Shown one piece after another: positions 43,668 through 53,436 of a stretch of DNA of 64,000 bases. Under the pieces are notes generated by a model. That model made no database searches. It was not told the origin of the DNA and was given only the letters and a program-made list of their open reading frames with translations. The stretch is taken from contig NZ_AQHR01000088.1 in assembly GCF_000390185.1 (NCBI RefSeq), positions 1 to 64,000 on the forward strand, given 5' to 3'. The position numbers were made by a program, and so were the translations under genes. How positions within the stretch are numbered: the stretch's first letter is position 1; the number at the start of each line of letters is the position of its first letter. Source of the stretch: Lunatimonas lonarensis. Its GTDB lineage: Bacteria > Bacteroidota > Bacteroidia > Cytophagales > Cyclobacteriaceae.

Positions 43668-45929
43668 ATGGTATTTGATATTGAAATGATCAAAGCTGTG
43701 TATGCCAGCTTTCCGGCGAAAATCGAAGCCGCTAGAAAAGCGGTTGGCAAGCCGCTTACACTTACGGAAAAAATCCTTTACGCGCACCTGTCTCAGGGAG
43801 ATGCTTCGGGGGCATATGCAAGAGGAAAAGATTATGTGGATTTCCAACCAGACCGAGTAGCCATGCAGGATGCCACTGCCCAAATGGCGTTGTTGCAGTT
43901 TATGCAAGCGGGTAGAGCCAAAGTAGCTGTGCCTTCTACCGTTCACTGTGACCACCTGATCCAAGCTGAAGTTGGTGCAAGCACCGATCTGGAGAAAGCA
44001 AAAAACAAAAATAAAGAGGTCTATGACTTTTTGGCTTCCGTGTCGAACAAGTACGGACTGGGATTCTGGAAGCCTGGGGCAGGGATCATCCATCAGGTTG
44101 TTTTGGAAAACTATGCGTTCCCTGGCGGCATGATGATCGGTACCGATTCGCATACGCCCAATGCCGGTGGACTGGGCATGATCGCGATCGGTGTAGGCGG
44201 TGCCGACGCCTGCGATGTGATGGCAGGCTTACCTTGGGAACTGAAATTCCCTAAATTAATTGGTGTAAAGCTCACTGGCAAACTTTCCGGATGGACATCC
44301 GCCAAAGACGTTATACTTAAGGTAGCCGGTATCTTGACCGTAAAGGGAGGTACTGGAAACATCGTAGAATATTTCGGCGAAGGAGCAAACTCACTTTCGG
44401 CAACAGGAAAAGGCACAATATGCAACATGGGTGCTGAGATAGGTGCCACCACGTCCATTTTCGGATATGATGAAAAATCGGAGGCCTACCTACGGGGAAC
44501 CGGTCGTGAAGAGGTAGCAGACCTTGCGAATGGTATTAGAGAGCATCTGACCGGTGATCCCGAAGTATATGCTGATCCTGCCACCTACTTCGATCAGGTA
44601 ATCGAAATCAACCTGTCCGAATTGGAACCCCATATCAATGGGCCCTTCACCCCAGATTTGGCCTGGCCTTTGTCCAAATTTGCCGCCGCTGTCAAGGAAA
44701 ATGGATGGCCTCAAAAATTAGAGGTAGGATTGATAGGATCCTGTACCAATTCCTCTTATGAAGATATTTCCCGCGCCGCCTCTCTTGCCCAACAGGCTGT
44801 CGACAAAAAGCTGACTGCCAAATCAGAATATACCATTACACCGGGATCTGAACAGGTGAGGTATACCGTAGAGCGCGATGGCTTCCTAGGAGTATTCGAA
44901 AACATGGGAGGAGTAGTACTTGCAAATGCCTGCGGACCTTGTATCGGACAGTGGGCGCGCCACGGTGCCGAAAAACAGGAAAAAAACTCCATCATCACCT
45001 CCTTCAACAGGAACTTCGCCAAGAGGGCCGATGGAAATCCAAATACCCACTCCTTTGTGGCTTCACCGGAGATAGTGACAGCCATGGCGATAGCGGGAGA
45101 CCTGACATTTAACCCCATGACCGACTCCCTTACCAACGAAGAAGGCCAAGCAGTAAAGTTGGACGAGCCACAGGGTTTGGAAATGCCTACCAAAGGATTT
45201 GCCGTAGAAGACGCGGGCTATCAGGCACCAGCAGCTGACGGTTCGTCGGTTGAGGTAATAGTAGACCCCAAATCTGACCGGCTTCAACTACTGGATCCAT
45301 TCGCAGCTTGGGAAGGAACAGACCTTACCGGACTGAAACTGCTTATCAAAGCCCAGGGAAAATGTACCACCGACCATATCTCCATGGCAGGGCCTTGGCT
45401 GCGTTTCCGAGGTCATCTGGACAATATTTCCAACAACATGCTAATCGGTGCGGTAAATGCGTTTAACGGTGAAACAAACAAAGTAAAAAACCAAATCACC
45501 GGAGAATATGGTGAAGTTCCTGCCGTGCAGCGCCAATACAAGCTCCACAATATCGGTTCGGTAGTGGTGGGCGATGAAAACTATGGTGAAGGGTCGTCTC
45601 GGGAACATGCTGCCATGGAACCTCGGTTTTTGGGTGTTCGTGCTATTTTGGTGAAGTCATTTGCGCGAATCCACGAGACAAACCTAAAGAAACAGGGCAT
45701 GCTGGCGTTGACTTTCGACAACCCTGCCGATTACGACCTGATCAAGGAAGACGACAGTATCGATATACTAGGGTTGGAGACCTTTTCTCCTGGCAGCCCT
45801 CTTACGGTTGTTTTGAACCATACAGATGGCACCAAAGATTCTATCAAAGTGAACCATACCTACAACGAAGGACAAATAGGATGGTTTAAAGCGGGGTCTG
45901 CCTTGAATCTAATAAAAGCAGGCAAGTAA
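43668..45929 (+). CDS. aconitate hydratase
   Basis: 753 residues. The iron-sulfur ligands are in [11 protein letters not shown] (about 357) and [11 protein letters not shown] (about 423); substrate-binding [13 protein letters not shown] and the swivel domain motif [13 protein letters not shown] are intact. It isomerises citrate to isocitrate in the TCA cycle. The length and sequence fit the mitochondrial-type aconitase common in Bacteroidota. Monocistronic, with its own promoter-like box and a terminator. Confidence 0.95.
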   Translation: MVFDIEMIKAVYASFPAKIEAARKAVGKPLTLTEKILYAHLSQGDASGAYARGKDYVDFQPDRVAMQDATAQMALLQFMQAGRAKVAVPSTVHCDHLIQAEVGASTDLEKAKNKNKEVYDFLASVSNKYGLGFWKPGAGIIHQVVLENYAFPGGMMIGTDSHTPNAGGLGMIAIGVGGADACDVMAGLPWELKFPKLIGVKLTGKLSGWTSAKDVILKVAGILTVKGGTGNIVEYFGEGANSLSATGKGTICNMGAEIGATTSIFGYDEKSEAYLRGTGREEVADLANGIREHLTGDPEVYADPATYFDQVIEINLSELEPHINGPFTPDLAWPLSKFAAAVKENGWPQKLEVGLIGSCTNSSYEDISRAASLAQQAVDKKLTAKSEYTITPGSEQVRYTVERDGFLGVFENMGGVVLANACGPCIGQWARHGAEKQEKNSIITSFNRNFAKRADGNPNTHSFVASPEIVTAMAIAGDLTFNPMTDSLTNEEGQAVKLDEPQGLEMPTKGFAVEDAGYQAPAADGSSVEVIVDPKSDRLQLLDPFAAWEGTDLTGLKLLIKAQGKCTTDHISMAGPWLRFRGHLDNISNNMLIGAVNAFNGETNKVKNQITGEYGEVPAVQRQYKLHNIGSVVVGDENYGEGSSREHAAMEPRFLGVRAILVKSFARIHETNLKKQGMLALTFDNPADYDLIKEDDSIDILGLETFSPGSPLTVVLNHTDGTKDSIKVNHTYNEGQIGWFKAGSALNLIKAGK

Positions 45930-45951
45930 CACTTTCTGCATTTGAAATAAT

Positions 45952-45983
45952 AAAAGCCAGGTCCGGTTTGGGCCTGGCTTTTT
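45952..45983 (+). terminator. intrinsic terminator of the aconitase gene
   Basis: AAGCCAGGTCC (45954-45964) pairs with GGGCCTGGCTT (45970-45980), loop of 5 nt, followed by TTTTT on the plus strand. Strong. Confidence 0.85.
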
Positions 45984-46237
45984 CATACAGGAAAAAACCA
46001 TTTTGGCACAATGTACCAGTAGTCCAATCTAGTCAATTTAAGTAGTACCCTAGCTGTATAGAAAAGTCCTTCCTTTTGAATCAGGTTACTACACCTCCCG
46101 ATCGCCTGTATAATAAGCAAGCCGGATTTTTCTAAATTGAATTCAAATGAGCTTTCTCCGCTTCGTGCCGGTGACGGCACCTGTGATAAACGTGGTATCG
46201 AGGATTTCTGGCTTTGAAATGAAACAAGTTATCTCTA
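45984..46237. other. intergenic region with a GTGA-loop hairpin
   Basis: The stretch between aconitase and the porin holds no supported gene. GTGCCG (46165-46170) pairs with CGGCAC (46175-46180) around GTGA, a GNRA-type tetraloop, 58 nt upstream of the porin ATG. It might be a leader element. I see no promoter box. Confidence 0.45.
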
Positions 46238-47476
46238 ATGACACAAAAAAGGCAAGTTAAGACCCCTAATGGCACTTCGAGATGCCTCTTCTTTATTCCT
46301 TTGTTCTTTTTGGTTTTGAGCAAAAATACCTTGATAGCCCAAAAAGTTGAATCAGATGAACGGGCCCTGATCAATGTGCAAGAAGGTCTTGGGTTCCAGA
46401 AAGACTCCCTCTTCCTCCTGAACCTTCGATTTAGGATCCAAAATCGGGCTGGTTATAACAATATTAGGGGAGACAATTTCTCTGTGGATATGTATGACAT
46501 GAAGGTACGAAGGCTTCGGTTGAGACTGGACGGCTTTGTGCTAAACCCTAAAATCCAGTATTACATCCAAATGGCCTTTTCACGTTCGGATATGGATTTG
46601 GAATCGGGAAATACCGCCCAAACACTGCGGGACGCCATCGTATACTATACCTTTTCCGACAAATTCTACGTTGGATTTGGCCAGTCTAAACTACCGGGAA
46701 ACAGGCAACGGGTTGTCAGTTCCGGAAATCTCCAGTTTGCCGATAGATCCGTGGCCAATGCCTTCTTTAACATAGACCGGGATTTTGGGTTCTTTGGGTA
46801 TTATACGCAGCCCTTGGCGGGAAGATCCCTAGCGATGCTTAAAGGCGCCGTAACCACCGGGCAAGGCCGAAATTCCTTCAACAACAATGATGGGTTTGCC
46901 TATACCGGTCGCATAGAATTACTACCATTTGGTAAGTTCACCAACAATGGCGACTATTCCGAGGGTGACCAGCAATTTGAGCCAAAACCCAAACTCTCAC
47001 TTGCCGCAACGGTAAGTAGAAACCACAAAGCAACGCGAGCTGGAGGGCAGACAGGATTGGTTCTTTACGAGGAGCGGAACCTCAACAGCCTGATCCTGGA
47101 TGGCGTTTTCAAATATACCGGTTGGGCACTATCATCGGAATACATGCAGCGAAACGCCGCCAATCCGATTACCCAAAATGCAGAGGGACTGACCCGCCAT
47201 GTATTTGTAGGCCATGGCATGAATACCCAGCTTAGCAAAATGGTTTCCAGAAAAAGCGAATTAGCCGTCAGGTACGCCTTTACGTCGGCAAAGGAAGTTC
47301 TTTACCCAAGAGAAGCAGATATAGATGAGTTGCTCTTTGGATATACCCGTTATTTAAACGGTCACCGCATAAAGATCCAGGGTAATTTCGGTTATCGTTG
47401 GATCGACCGTATTTCCTCCATTGCCGGCCTCTCTTCTGGAGTGACCGGAACCTTCCAGGTTGAATTTGGAATATAA
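46238..47476 (+). CDS. phosphate-selective porin O/P family protein
   Basis: 412 residues with a signal sequence (CLFFIPLFFLVLSKNTLIAQ). The barrel follows with family features: FRIQNRAGYNN, VRRLRLRLDGFVLNPKIQYYIQMAFS, YTFSDKFYVGFGQSKLPGNRQR, and a C-terminal strand FQVEFGI. OprO/OprP-like proteins form anion channels in the outer membrane; the specificity is not visible here. Monocistronic, between two terminators. Confidence 0.88.
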   Translation: MTQKRQVKTPNGTSRCLFFIPLFFLVLSKNTLIAQKVESDERALINVQEGLGFQKDSLFLLNLRFRIQNRAGYNNIRGDNFSVDMYDMKVRRLRLRLDGFVLNPKIQYYIQMAFSRSDMDLESGNTAQTLRDAIVYYTFSDKFYVGFGQSKLPGNRQRVVSSGNLQFADRSVANAFFNIDRDFGFFGYYTQPLAGRSLAMLKGAVTTGQGRNSFNNNDGFAYTGRIELLPFGKFTNNGDYSEGDQQFEPKPKLSLAATVSRNHKATRAGGQTGLVLYEERNLNSLILDGVFKYTGWALSSEYMQRNAANPITQNAEGLTRHVFVGHGMNTQLSKMVSRKSELAVRYAFTSAKEVLYPREADIDELLFGYTRYLNGHRIKIQGNFGYRWIDRISSIAGLSSGVTGTFQVEFGI

Positions 47477-47550
47477 GTTGGGAAATGCGGTAGCACCATG
47501 TTTACCTTTGTCCAAGGAAATTTCTCTACTATTGATGAGGAGATTGTACC

Positions 47551-47591
47551 TAAAAAATCAGCCTTCTGACATACAAGAGGCTGATTTTTTA
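47551..47591. terminator. bidirectional terminator, porin / menB
   Basis: TAAAAAATCAGCC (47551-47563) pairs with GGCTGATTTTTTA (47579-47591) with a 15-nt loop. The T and A tracts suit both convergent genes. Confidence 0.85.
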
Positions 47592-47613
47592 GTTCAATTG
47601 ATCATACCAATCC

Positions 47614-48450
47614 CTAGGGAATCCACTTGATGTCTTTAAAGTTAGGCTTTCGTTTCTCCAGAAAGGCATTCCTTCCTTCTTTCGCTTCTTCGGTCATGTA
47701 AGCCAAGCGGGTCGCCTCCCCGGCAAAAACCTGCTGCCCCACCATTCCGTCGTCGGTTAGGTTAAATGCAAACTTTAACATTTTTATCGAAGTTGGGGAC
47801 TTGGCCAAAATTTCCTGTGCCCACTGATACGCGGTTTCTTCCAGTTCAGCATGGGGAACCACGGCATTTACCATACCCATCTCATATGCTTCCTGCGCGC
47901 TGTAGTTTCGACCGAGAAAAAATATCTCCCTGGCCCGCTTTTGACCGACCATCTTGGCTAGGTAGGCAGAGCCATATCCTCCGTCAAAACTCGTTACATC
48001 CGCATCTGTTTGCTTAAAAATCGCATGCTCTTTGCTGGCAAGCGTCAAGTCACAGACCACGTGGAGGCTATGCCCCCCTCCCACGGCCCAACCTGGCACC
48101 ACGGCAATGACCACTTTGGGCATAAAACGGATAAGTCGCTGTACTTCCAGGATGTTGAGCCGATGCATACCGTCTTCTCCTACATACCCCTGATGACCTC
48201 TCGCCCGCTGATCGCCTCCGCTGCAAAATGCATAGACACCATCCTTCGGGGATGGCCCTTCTGCTGATAGCAACACCACACCAACCGAGGTGTCCTCCCT
48301 CGCATCCAAAAAGGCCTCATACAACTCACTCGTCGTTTTTGGGCGAAACGCATTCCGAACCTCGGGACGGTTAAATGCAATTCGGGCCACACCATTGCAT
48401 TTCTTATAGGTAATATCTTCGAAATTCTTTACAGTTTCCCAATTCATCAT
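47614..48450 (-). CDS. menB: 1,4-dihydroxy-2-naphthoyl-CoA synthase
   Basis: 278 residues of crotonase fold. Substrate and oxyanion motifs: RPEVRNAFRPKTTSEL, CSGGDQRARG (disordered A-loop region), GWAVGGGHSLHVVCDL and TDADVTSFDGGYG, which distinguish MenB from other enoyl-CoA hydratases. It closes the second naphthoquinone ring in menaquinone synthesis. Divergent from menE (next pathway-related gene), with 138 bp between them. Confidence 0.97.
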   Translation of the reverse strand: MMNWETVKNFEDITYKKCNGVARIAFNRPEVRNAFRPKTTSELYEAFLDAREDTSVGVVLLSAEGPSPKDGVYAFCSGGDQRARGHQGYVGEDGMHRLNILEVQRLIRFMPKVVIAVVPGWAVGGGHSLHVVCDLTLASKEHAIFKQTDADVTSFDGGYGSAYLAKMVGQKRAREIFFLGRNYSAQEAYEMGMVNAVVPHAELEETAYQWAQEILAKSPTSIKMLKFAFNLTDDGMVGQQVFAGEATRLAYMTEEAKEGRNAFLEKRKPNFKDIKWIP

Positions 48451-48588
48451 TCTGGCTTCTTTTTTTCCTGCAAGATAACAGGCTTCTGGGAATTTTTGAC
48501 GAATATTGGAGATGGATTCAGAGGCCTATTAAGAATCCTAGCGAGCTTTTTAGGCAAAAATCCTTGGTATTTACACAAGTAATTTGGT

Positions 48589-49695
48589 TTGATTTCTTCC
48601 GCCCACCAATTGTCTAAAAAGTTGATTTTTACAACCCTGAATAGTTATACGTTTGAGGAAATCAAGCAGGGAAAATGGACGGAAGATGAACCAGAATGGA
48701 CTGGAGCCTTTCAGTTTTGCTATGATTGGCTCAATGGTACCAACATATTTACGCTAAATACTTCCGGATCCACAGGTAGCCCGAAACTGATAGAAGTTTC
48801 CCGCGAGCAGATGCGCATTAGCGCGCGCAACACAAGACGTTTTCTCAACCTTGGCATGGGCTGCAGCTTACTTTGCAGCCTGAATACCGAGATGATCGCC
48901 GGAAAGATGATGCTGGTGCGGGCATTAGAGTGGCAGAGTAAACTTTATTTGAGCAAACCCAGTACCCTCATATCATCGCCTGTTGATGACGTACACATAG
49001 ACTTGGCCGCAGTAGTGCCCATGCAATTGGAGGCCAGCTTGGAAAACCCGGAATCACGGGCACTTCTAAACCGTATCGAAAACCTACTGGTAGGCGGTGC
49101 ACCTATCTCACCCACCCTCAAAGAGAAAACCAAAGACCTGAAAAACAAGGTTTATCAGACCTTTGGGATGACCGAAACGGTATCCCACATTGCTATGGCA
49201 GACCTTAAGTGCGATGGGCCTTTAATTTATAAAGCCCTGCCCGGTGTAAAATTAACCACCTCCAAACAAGGGACATTGGTCATCCAAGCAAAGATGGCCA
49301 TAGCACCGAAGTTGGAAACAAATGACCTTGTCGAGTTGGTCGGGAAAAATAGCTTCATCTGGAAAGGCCGTATCGATTTTGTTATCAATTCGGGTGGTAT
49401 CAAACTGTATCCAGAACAGATCGAATCCGAAATAGAACCCCTCTGGAGGATGCGTTTTCCAGGAACCCGTTTTTTTATATGGAAAACGCCAGACCCAACG
49501 CTTGGGGAAGCAGTCCTGTTGGTTGTTGAAAAACTAGGCACCACCGAACCGAACATGGCAGCCTTTTTGATGGAGTTAAAACTGCATCTGCCAAAATACC
49601 ACATCCCAAAAGCGATCCTTTCCGTAGATCAAATGCAAACAACCGAATCTTCAAAAATAAACAAATTGGAGACACTGAAACCTTACTTAACATGA
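48589..49695 (+). CDS. menE: o-succinylbenzoate-CoA ligase, short AMP-binding protein
   Basis: 368 residues, shorter than the ~480 of B. subtilis MenE but typical for Bacteroidota. AMP-binding motif LNTSGSTGSPKLIEVSREQ (about 57-75), QTFGMTETVSHIA (A5 motif) and the C-terminal WKGRIDFVINSGGIKLYPEQIE are present, with a Lys near the end (SSKINKLETL). The frame opens with TTG at 48589, just after an in-frame stop. It overlaps the DUF2141 gene by 4 nt. The menB neighbour supports the menaquinone assignment. Confidence 0.9.
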   Translation: MISSAHQLSKKLIFTTLNSYTFEEIKQGKWTEDEPEWTGAFQFCYDWLNGTNIFTLNTSGSTGSPKLIEVSREQMRISARNTRRFLNLGMGCSLLCSLNTEMIAGKMMLVRALEWQSKLYLSKPSTLISSPVDDVHIDLAAVVPMQLEASLENPESRALLNRIENLLVGGAPISPTLKEKTKDLKNKVYQTFGMTETVSHIAMADLKCDGPLIYKALPGVKLTTSKQGTLVIQAKMAIAPKLETNDLVELVGKNSFIWKGRIDFVINSGGIKLYPEQIESEIEPLWRMRFPGTRFFIWKTPDPTLGEAVLLVVEKLGTTEPNMAAFLMELKLHLPKYHIPKAILSVDQMQTTESSKINKLETLKPYLT

Positions 49696-50111
49696 GCAGT
49701 TTAGTTTTTTTCATGCTTTATTTCTGGATGGCAACCCCTATCAACACACAGTTCAGCGTCACATTCACGAATCTGCCGAGTAACCAAGGCTACGTCTATG
49801 TGCTGCTTTTTAACCAACCGGATGGCTTTCCAAACCAACCCCACAAAGCATACCGTAACTTTAAGGTTCCGATCCGCGAAGGCGCAGCAGAACTATCCAT
49901 TAGCGGTCTTCCCGTGGGCACATATGCGATCTCGACCTTCCACGACCACGACAACGATGGCGTCCTGAGGACTGGAGCCTTCGGTATTCCAAAAGACGCC
50001 TACGGTTTTTCAAACAATGCGAAAGGGCTTTTTGGGCCGCCCCCTTTTGAAAAAGCAGCGTTCAGGCTACAGGAAGTTCCGAAAAAAATATCCATTCGAA
50101 TGAATCTTTAG
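49692..50111 (+). CDS. DUF2141 domain-containing secreted protein
   Basis: 139 residues. A short hydrophobic N-terminus (SLVFFMLYFWMATPINTQ) probably acts as signal sequence. The domain follows with VTFTNLPSNQGYVYVLLF, GLPVGTYAISTFHDHDNDG and FGIPKDAYGFSNNAKG, all typical. The function is unknown; a beta-sandwich fold is likely. It is translationally coupled to menE by an ATGA overlap, although no metabolic link is evident. Its end overlaps the convergent oxygenase gene by 4 nt. Confidence 0.88.
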   Translation: MSSLVFFMLYFWMATPINTQFSVTFTNLPSNQGYVYVLLFNQPDGFPNQPHKAYRNFKVPIREGAAELSISGLPVGTYAISTFHDHDNDGVLRTGAFGIPKDAYGFSNNAKGLFGPPPFEKAAFRLQEVPKKISIRMNL

Positions 50112-50749
50112 GAGACATCGGCTACATCCCGAAACCACCCGGTGATGCTGGCTCTATCTTGTGTGGTAGGCAAAACTTCGTGGGGGATTTCGCCACTCAA
50201 GAAAACGACGAGCCTCCCTCCTTTTGGCAAAACATCAACAAGCCTTTCCTCTTTATCTGAAGATGGCAAATACATCCTAAGTTCCCCACCAAACGACTCC
50301 TCCCATTCTTCATTCAGGTATAGAATTACCGTGACTACCCGGTACTTTACCGCCTGAAACTGATCCAGATGCCTTTTGTAAAAAGAGCCGGGTGGATATA
50401 CGGCAAAGTGACACTCAAAGGATCTTAATCCTAAAAAACACCGCCTGTTAATAGCCTGACGTAGCCGCTCCATTAGAGACCAATAGCGCTCCTGAACAGG
50501 GGAAAGGGCGCGTTCATCCATCCACAAAACCCGATCACTACGAATCTCCGGTTTGATGGTAAATGACTCGCCTTTGCCTATGCCAGCATGTCTAAAACTA
50601 CCCTCGGACAACAACTCCTGCTGCTCACCGAGCAGCTGGCTACGAAGAACTTCCGGTAAGTAATCATCAACCACCACCCAACCTTGCTCATATACTGCTT
50701 GGGCGATTGCTTCGTTTATGGATAGATAATCTGGCTCTTCTTTGGACAT
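50108..50749 (-). CDS. 2OG-Fe(II) oxygenase
   Basis: 213 residues of prolyl-4-hydroxylase-like fold. Iron ligands His127 and Asp129 (RHLDQF) and His190 (EIPHEV), plus the 2-oxoglutarate-binding Arg199 (QDRASITGWF), are all present. No signal peptide, so cytoplasmic. The substrate is not evident; some bacterial relatives modify EF-Tu or ribosomal protein. Divergent from the 256-residue gene with its own TAnnTTTG box. Confidence 0.9.
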   Translation of the reverse strand: MSKEEPDYLSINEAIAQAVYEQGWVVVDDYLPEVLRSQLLGEQQELLSEGSFRHAGIGKGESFTIKPEIRSDRVLWMDERALSPVQERYWSLMERLRQAINRRCFLGLRSFECHFAVYPPGSFYKRHLDQFQAVKYRVVTVILYLNEEWEESFGGELRMYLPSSDKEERLVDVLPKGGRLVVFLSGEIPHEVLPTTQDRASITGWFRDVADVS

Positions 50750-50767
50750 GCCGACCCTTTTTTATTG

Positions 50768-50775
50768 CAAATATA
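50768..50775 (-). promoter_or_regulatory. candidate -7 box (TATATTTG) for the oxygenase gene
   Basis: Minus-strand TATATTTG matches TAnnTTTG and ends 18 nt before the ATG at 50749. No TTTG at the -33 position. Confidence 0.4.
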
Positions 50776-50821
50776 AACAGATGAAATTTCCGTTTCGTGA
50801 CCTTTTTTAAAGGCAATCGCC

Positions 50822-50829
50822 TAATTTTG
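50822..50829 (+). promoter_or_regulatory. candidate -7 box (TAATTTTG) for the 256-residue gene and ompA-like gene
   Basis: TAATTTTG matches TAnnTTTG and ends 25 nt before the ATG at 50855. The -33 element is not clear. Confidence 0.4.
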
Positions 50830-50854
50830 TCCTGTAAATACACCAAGAGCGCAC

Positions 50855-51625
50855 ATGCACCTAAAATCGGATGATATTATACGGCTAGAGTTGGACTATT
50901 CAACGGGCGACATTCCCCCTCCGTTCAACCATGTCTATAAATTGAAGCTCAGTTTTGAAAAAACCTTTGTCAATGCGCAGTTTGAGATCCAGTACCTTCA
51001 TCGCGAAGAACTTTCGGAGGCGGATATTATAAACGAAGGGTTCACACCCGACGATGATTTCCGGTTTGTAGGAGAGATACCGAAAGTATGGGAGTCGCCT
51101 TTGAAAAAGCTTTATGCCCAGACCAAATGGTCTAACCAGAAACTGCTGGGTGAAGAGGGTGGCGTCAAGGTGTTGGCAAAGGACATCCATGGCAAACTTG
51201 TGCGAAGTATCCCAAATAATCAGACAGAATGGCAATACTTGGCACAGGAGTTTATACAAGCGATCTACGAGGTTAGCAAACGGGAGGCTCCCCTTACCAT
51301 ACGTTATAAATCGATTTCTCCCGAAAAGGTATGGATGTATGAAATGACGATTCGATTTGCCACCCGGAAAATTGACCTTAGGCTAAACGGGGCATCAGTT
51401 CACATGGATTGGGAGGATGCCAAAGAATTGTTGTCCAACATATTTTTGCCGGATTATGATTACGAAATCGCAAAAGCATCTGAACCTACCAAAAAGGGTA
51501 CCTACATCGATGTGGGCGATGGCTTATGGCATGATTTTAGCCAAGGGATATACAACCTAGACGAGTCATTTGACGCAAAAAGTCAAATAAAGAATACATT
51601 CGAAAAACTAAACCAGTTGTCCTGA
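50855..51625 (+). CDS. conserved hypothetical protein
   Basis: 256 residues, soluble, without signal or membrane segment. A beta-rich first half (IIRLELDYSTGDIPPPFNHVYKLKLSF) is followed by charged helices (EWQYLAQEFIQAIYEVSK) and a second beta part (VWMYEMTIRFATRKIDLRL). I do not recognise a family. Its stop overlaps the start of the OmpA lipoprotein gene (TGATG), so translation is coupled and a link to the envelope is possible. Confidence 0.75.
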   Translation: MHLKSDDIIRLELDYSTGDIPPPFNHVYKLKLSFEKTFVNAQFEIQYLHREELSEADIINEGFTPDDDFRFVGEIPKVWESPLKKLYAQTKWSNQKLLGEEGGVKVLAKDIHGKLVRSIPNNQTEWQYLAQEFIQAIYEVSKREAPLTIRYKSISPEKVWMYEMTIRFATRKIDLRLNGASVHMDWEDAKELLSNIFLPDYDYEIAKASEPTKKGTYIDVGDGLWHDFSQGIYNLDESFDAKSQIKNTFEKLNQLS

Positions 51626-52290
51626 TGAAACACATGAAATTTTTGCTTGGATTATTCCTGAGCGGTACAATTATTTCCAGTTGCGCGGATTGGAGCAATA
51701 CGGGAAAAGGGGCTGCAGTCGGAGCAGGTGCAGGAGGTGCGATAGGGGGACTTATCGGCAATAAGAAAGGAAATACCGCTGGCGGTGCGATCATCGGTGC
51801 AGCCGTGGGAGGAGCCGCCGGTGCAGCCATAGGCAAATACATGGATAGGCAGGCCAAGGAATTGGAGGCTATCGAAAATGCGCAGGTAGAACGTGTAGAG
51901 GAAGGTATCAAGATCGTTTTCGAATCCGGTATACTTTTCGGCTTTGATTCCTTTGCATTGACGCCTGACTCCCAGAAAAGTGTGATGGAGTTGGCCGACA
52001 TTCTAAACAAGTATCCGGACACCAACGTGGTGATCGAAGGGCATACCGACAACAGGGGAAGCGCCTCTTACAATCAAGGGCTGTCTGAGCGCCGGGCGAA
52101 TTCGGTCGCTAACTACTTGAAGACAAAAGGTGTATCCGGCGATCGACTCACTACCATTGGCTATGGCTTTGAACGTCCTGTGGCTTCAAATGATACCGAC
52201 CAGGGAAGAGCCCAAAACAGAAGAGTTGAAATAGGAATAACGGCCAATGAGACCCTTTTGGAAAAAGCAGAAAGCGGAGATTTGGAATAA
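51625..52290 (+). CDS. OmpA-family lipoprotein with glycine zipper
   Basis: 221 residues. Lipoprotein signal with Cys20 (IISSC). A glycine-zipper segment (about 28-72: GKGAAVGAGAGGAIGGLIG and a second copy) is expected to insert in membrane. The C-terminal OmpA domain binds peptidoglycan: FGFDSFALTPDS, NVVIEGHTDNRGSASYNQGL, LSERRANSVANYL and RRVEI. It links the outer membrane to the wall. Followed by a bidirectional terminator. Confidence 0.93.
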   Translation: MKHMKFLLGLFLSGTIISSCADWSNTGKGAAVGAGAGGAIGGLIGNKKGNTAGGAIIGAAVGGAAGAAIGKYMDRQAKELEAIENAQVERVEEGIKIVFESGILFGFDSFALTPDSQKSVMELADILNKYPDTNVVIEGHTDNRGSASYNQGLSERRANSVANYLKTKGVSGDRLTTIGYGFERPVASNDTDQGRAQNRRVEIGITANETLLEKAESGDLE

Positions 52291-52314
52291 TTCGGCCTTA
52301 GGGTATGCATAACA

Positions 52315-52356
52315 AAAACGGCAGGCATCTGGATAAAAAGACGGTTCTGCCGTTTT
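52315..52356. terminator. bidirectional terminator, ompA-like / XRE-S24
   Basis: AAAACGGCAG (52315-52324) pairs with CTGCCGTTTT (52347-52356) across a 22-nt loop, with A/T tracts on both sides. Confidence 0.7.
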
Positions 52357-53127
52357 TTATTTTGATTTGACGATTTGCTCCCTTAAATCACGGATCATAT
52401 GGGCGATAGCCTCTAGGGAAACGGCTTGATCTCGCTCCCTGGGACTTGGAAACACCGTACTGATAAAAGCCTTGGCTTCCCAAATCTCAAGAACCTCCTG
52501 CGCCCCTACCTCAAATGGCTTATATAGTTCATTATCGGAAACCAAAAACAATTTACCCCGCTCTGCAAGGTAATTGAACACCCTCTTGTACACCACGCCA
52601 TCGTTCGTGGTCACCAATACGTAGGTTCTGCCATTTCTCAGGTGTTCAATTTGCTCCAAAAAAGATCCGATGATTATTGTTCCCGGTTGAATGGGCAACA
52701 TACTGTCGCCGGTTATTTCAAATGCCCGATAGGTTCGGCCACCGGGGAGGTTGGGAAGTTGAAATTGCGGCAAAGTGCCCACGTATTCAGTGTCTGAATA
52801 CCCGCTTAGGTATCCGGCAGACGCCTTCTGGCTTACCAGGCAGATACCTTCCCGGTCTTCCCGATCTACCGTCACGGCTAACACGCGAAGAGGGGGATGC
52901 ACGAGCGTTTCCTTTCCTTCCCCGGATGACAAATCCCGCATCATCAACCCATCGACGGTAACACCAAATACGTTTGACAATATGGTGAGCGATGAAAGCT
53001 TGGGTTCGGAGCGTCCATCTTCATAGGCAGAAATCATAGTTCGCTGAATGCCCAGTTTCGCTGCCAAAGCCTCCTGGGTCATACCTATGCGCTGCCGTAA
53101 AAATCGAATGTTTTTTGCCAAATACAT
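52357..53127 (-). CDS. XRE-S24 (LexA/CI-like) transcriptional regulator
   Basis: 256 residues. N-terminal XRE helix-turn-helix (about 4-60: TQEALAAKLGIQRTMISAYE) and C-terminal S24 domain. A probable self-cleavage site Ala104-Gly105 (KASAGYLSG), catalytic Ser142 (TGDSMLPIQPG) and Lys181 (GVVYKRVF) are spaced as in LexA-like proteins. It is likely a repressor that inactivates itself on a RecA-type signal. Second gene of the operon begun by the 81-residue ORF; a palindrome in the operon promoter is the expected operator. Confidence 0.88.
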   Translation of the reverse strand: MYLAKNIRFLRQRIGMTQEALAAKLGIQRTMISAYEDGRSEPKLSSLTILSNVFGVTVDGLMMRDLSSGEGKETLVHPPLRVLAVTVDREDREGICLVSQKASAGYLSGYSDTEYVGTLPQFQLPNLPGGRTYRAFEITGDSMLPIQPGTIIIGSFLEQIEHLRNGRTYVLVTTNDGVVYKRVFNYLAERGKLFLVSDNELYKPFEVGAQEVLEIWEAKAFISTVFPSPRERDQAVSLEAIAHMIRDLREQIVKSK

Positions 53128-53140
53128 GCATCTTTATAAT

Positions 53141-53386
53141 CTAGGCAGTGTATATAAAAAACCGGTTGTCATCTTTCCAGTATTCCTTGAATGAAAACTT
53201 CATCAAATCCAACGTGGCTCTTTTGCGCATCGTAATCCTGCTCCACAATTCCGCATAGATCTCTTCGTCTGTACGATCGCCCTCTATCAGAAGATAGCCG
53301 TATCGTGGAAACTCCCCTCCTTCTACTGAAAACTTTACTTGTAAATTCCCGGAGGGTAATTGCTTTGTGGTATAACTAATCTGCAT
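53141..53386 (-). CDS. small conserved protein, unknown
   Basis: 81 residues starting MQISYTTKQLPSGNLQVKF, beta-rich first half and a helical second half with positive charge (SRITMRKRATLDLMKFSF). No family recognised. It is the first gene after the operator-containing promoter and lies 13 nt upstream of the XRE-S24 gene, so it should be under the same control. It may be a regulated effector or modulator; this is inference. Confidence 0.7.
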   Translation of the reverse strand: MQISYTTKQLPSGNLQVKFSVEGGEFPRYGYLLIEGDRTDEEIYAELWSRITMRKRATLDLMKFSFKEYWKDDNRFFIYTA

Positions 53387-53436
53387 ATAGCTTGGTATTT
53401 AGAGGTTTCATTGATTTGTTTGTAAAACCAACATAT

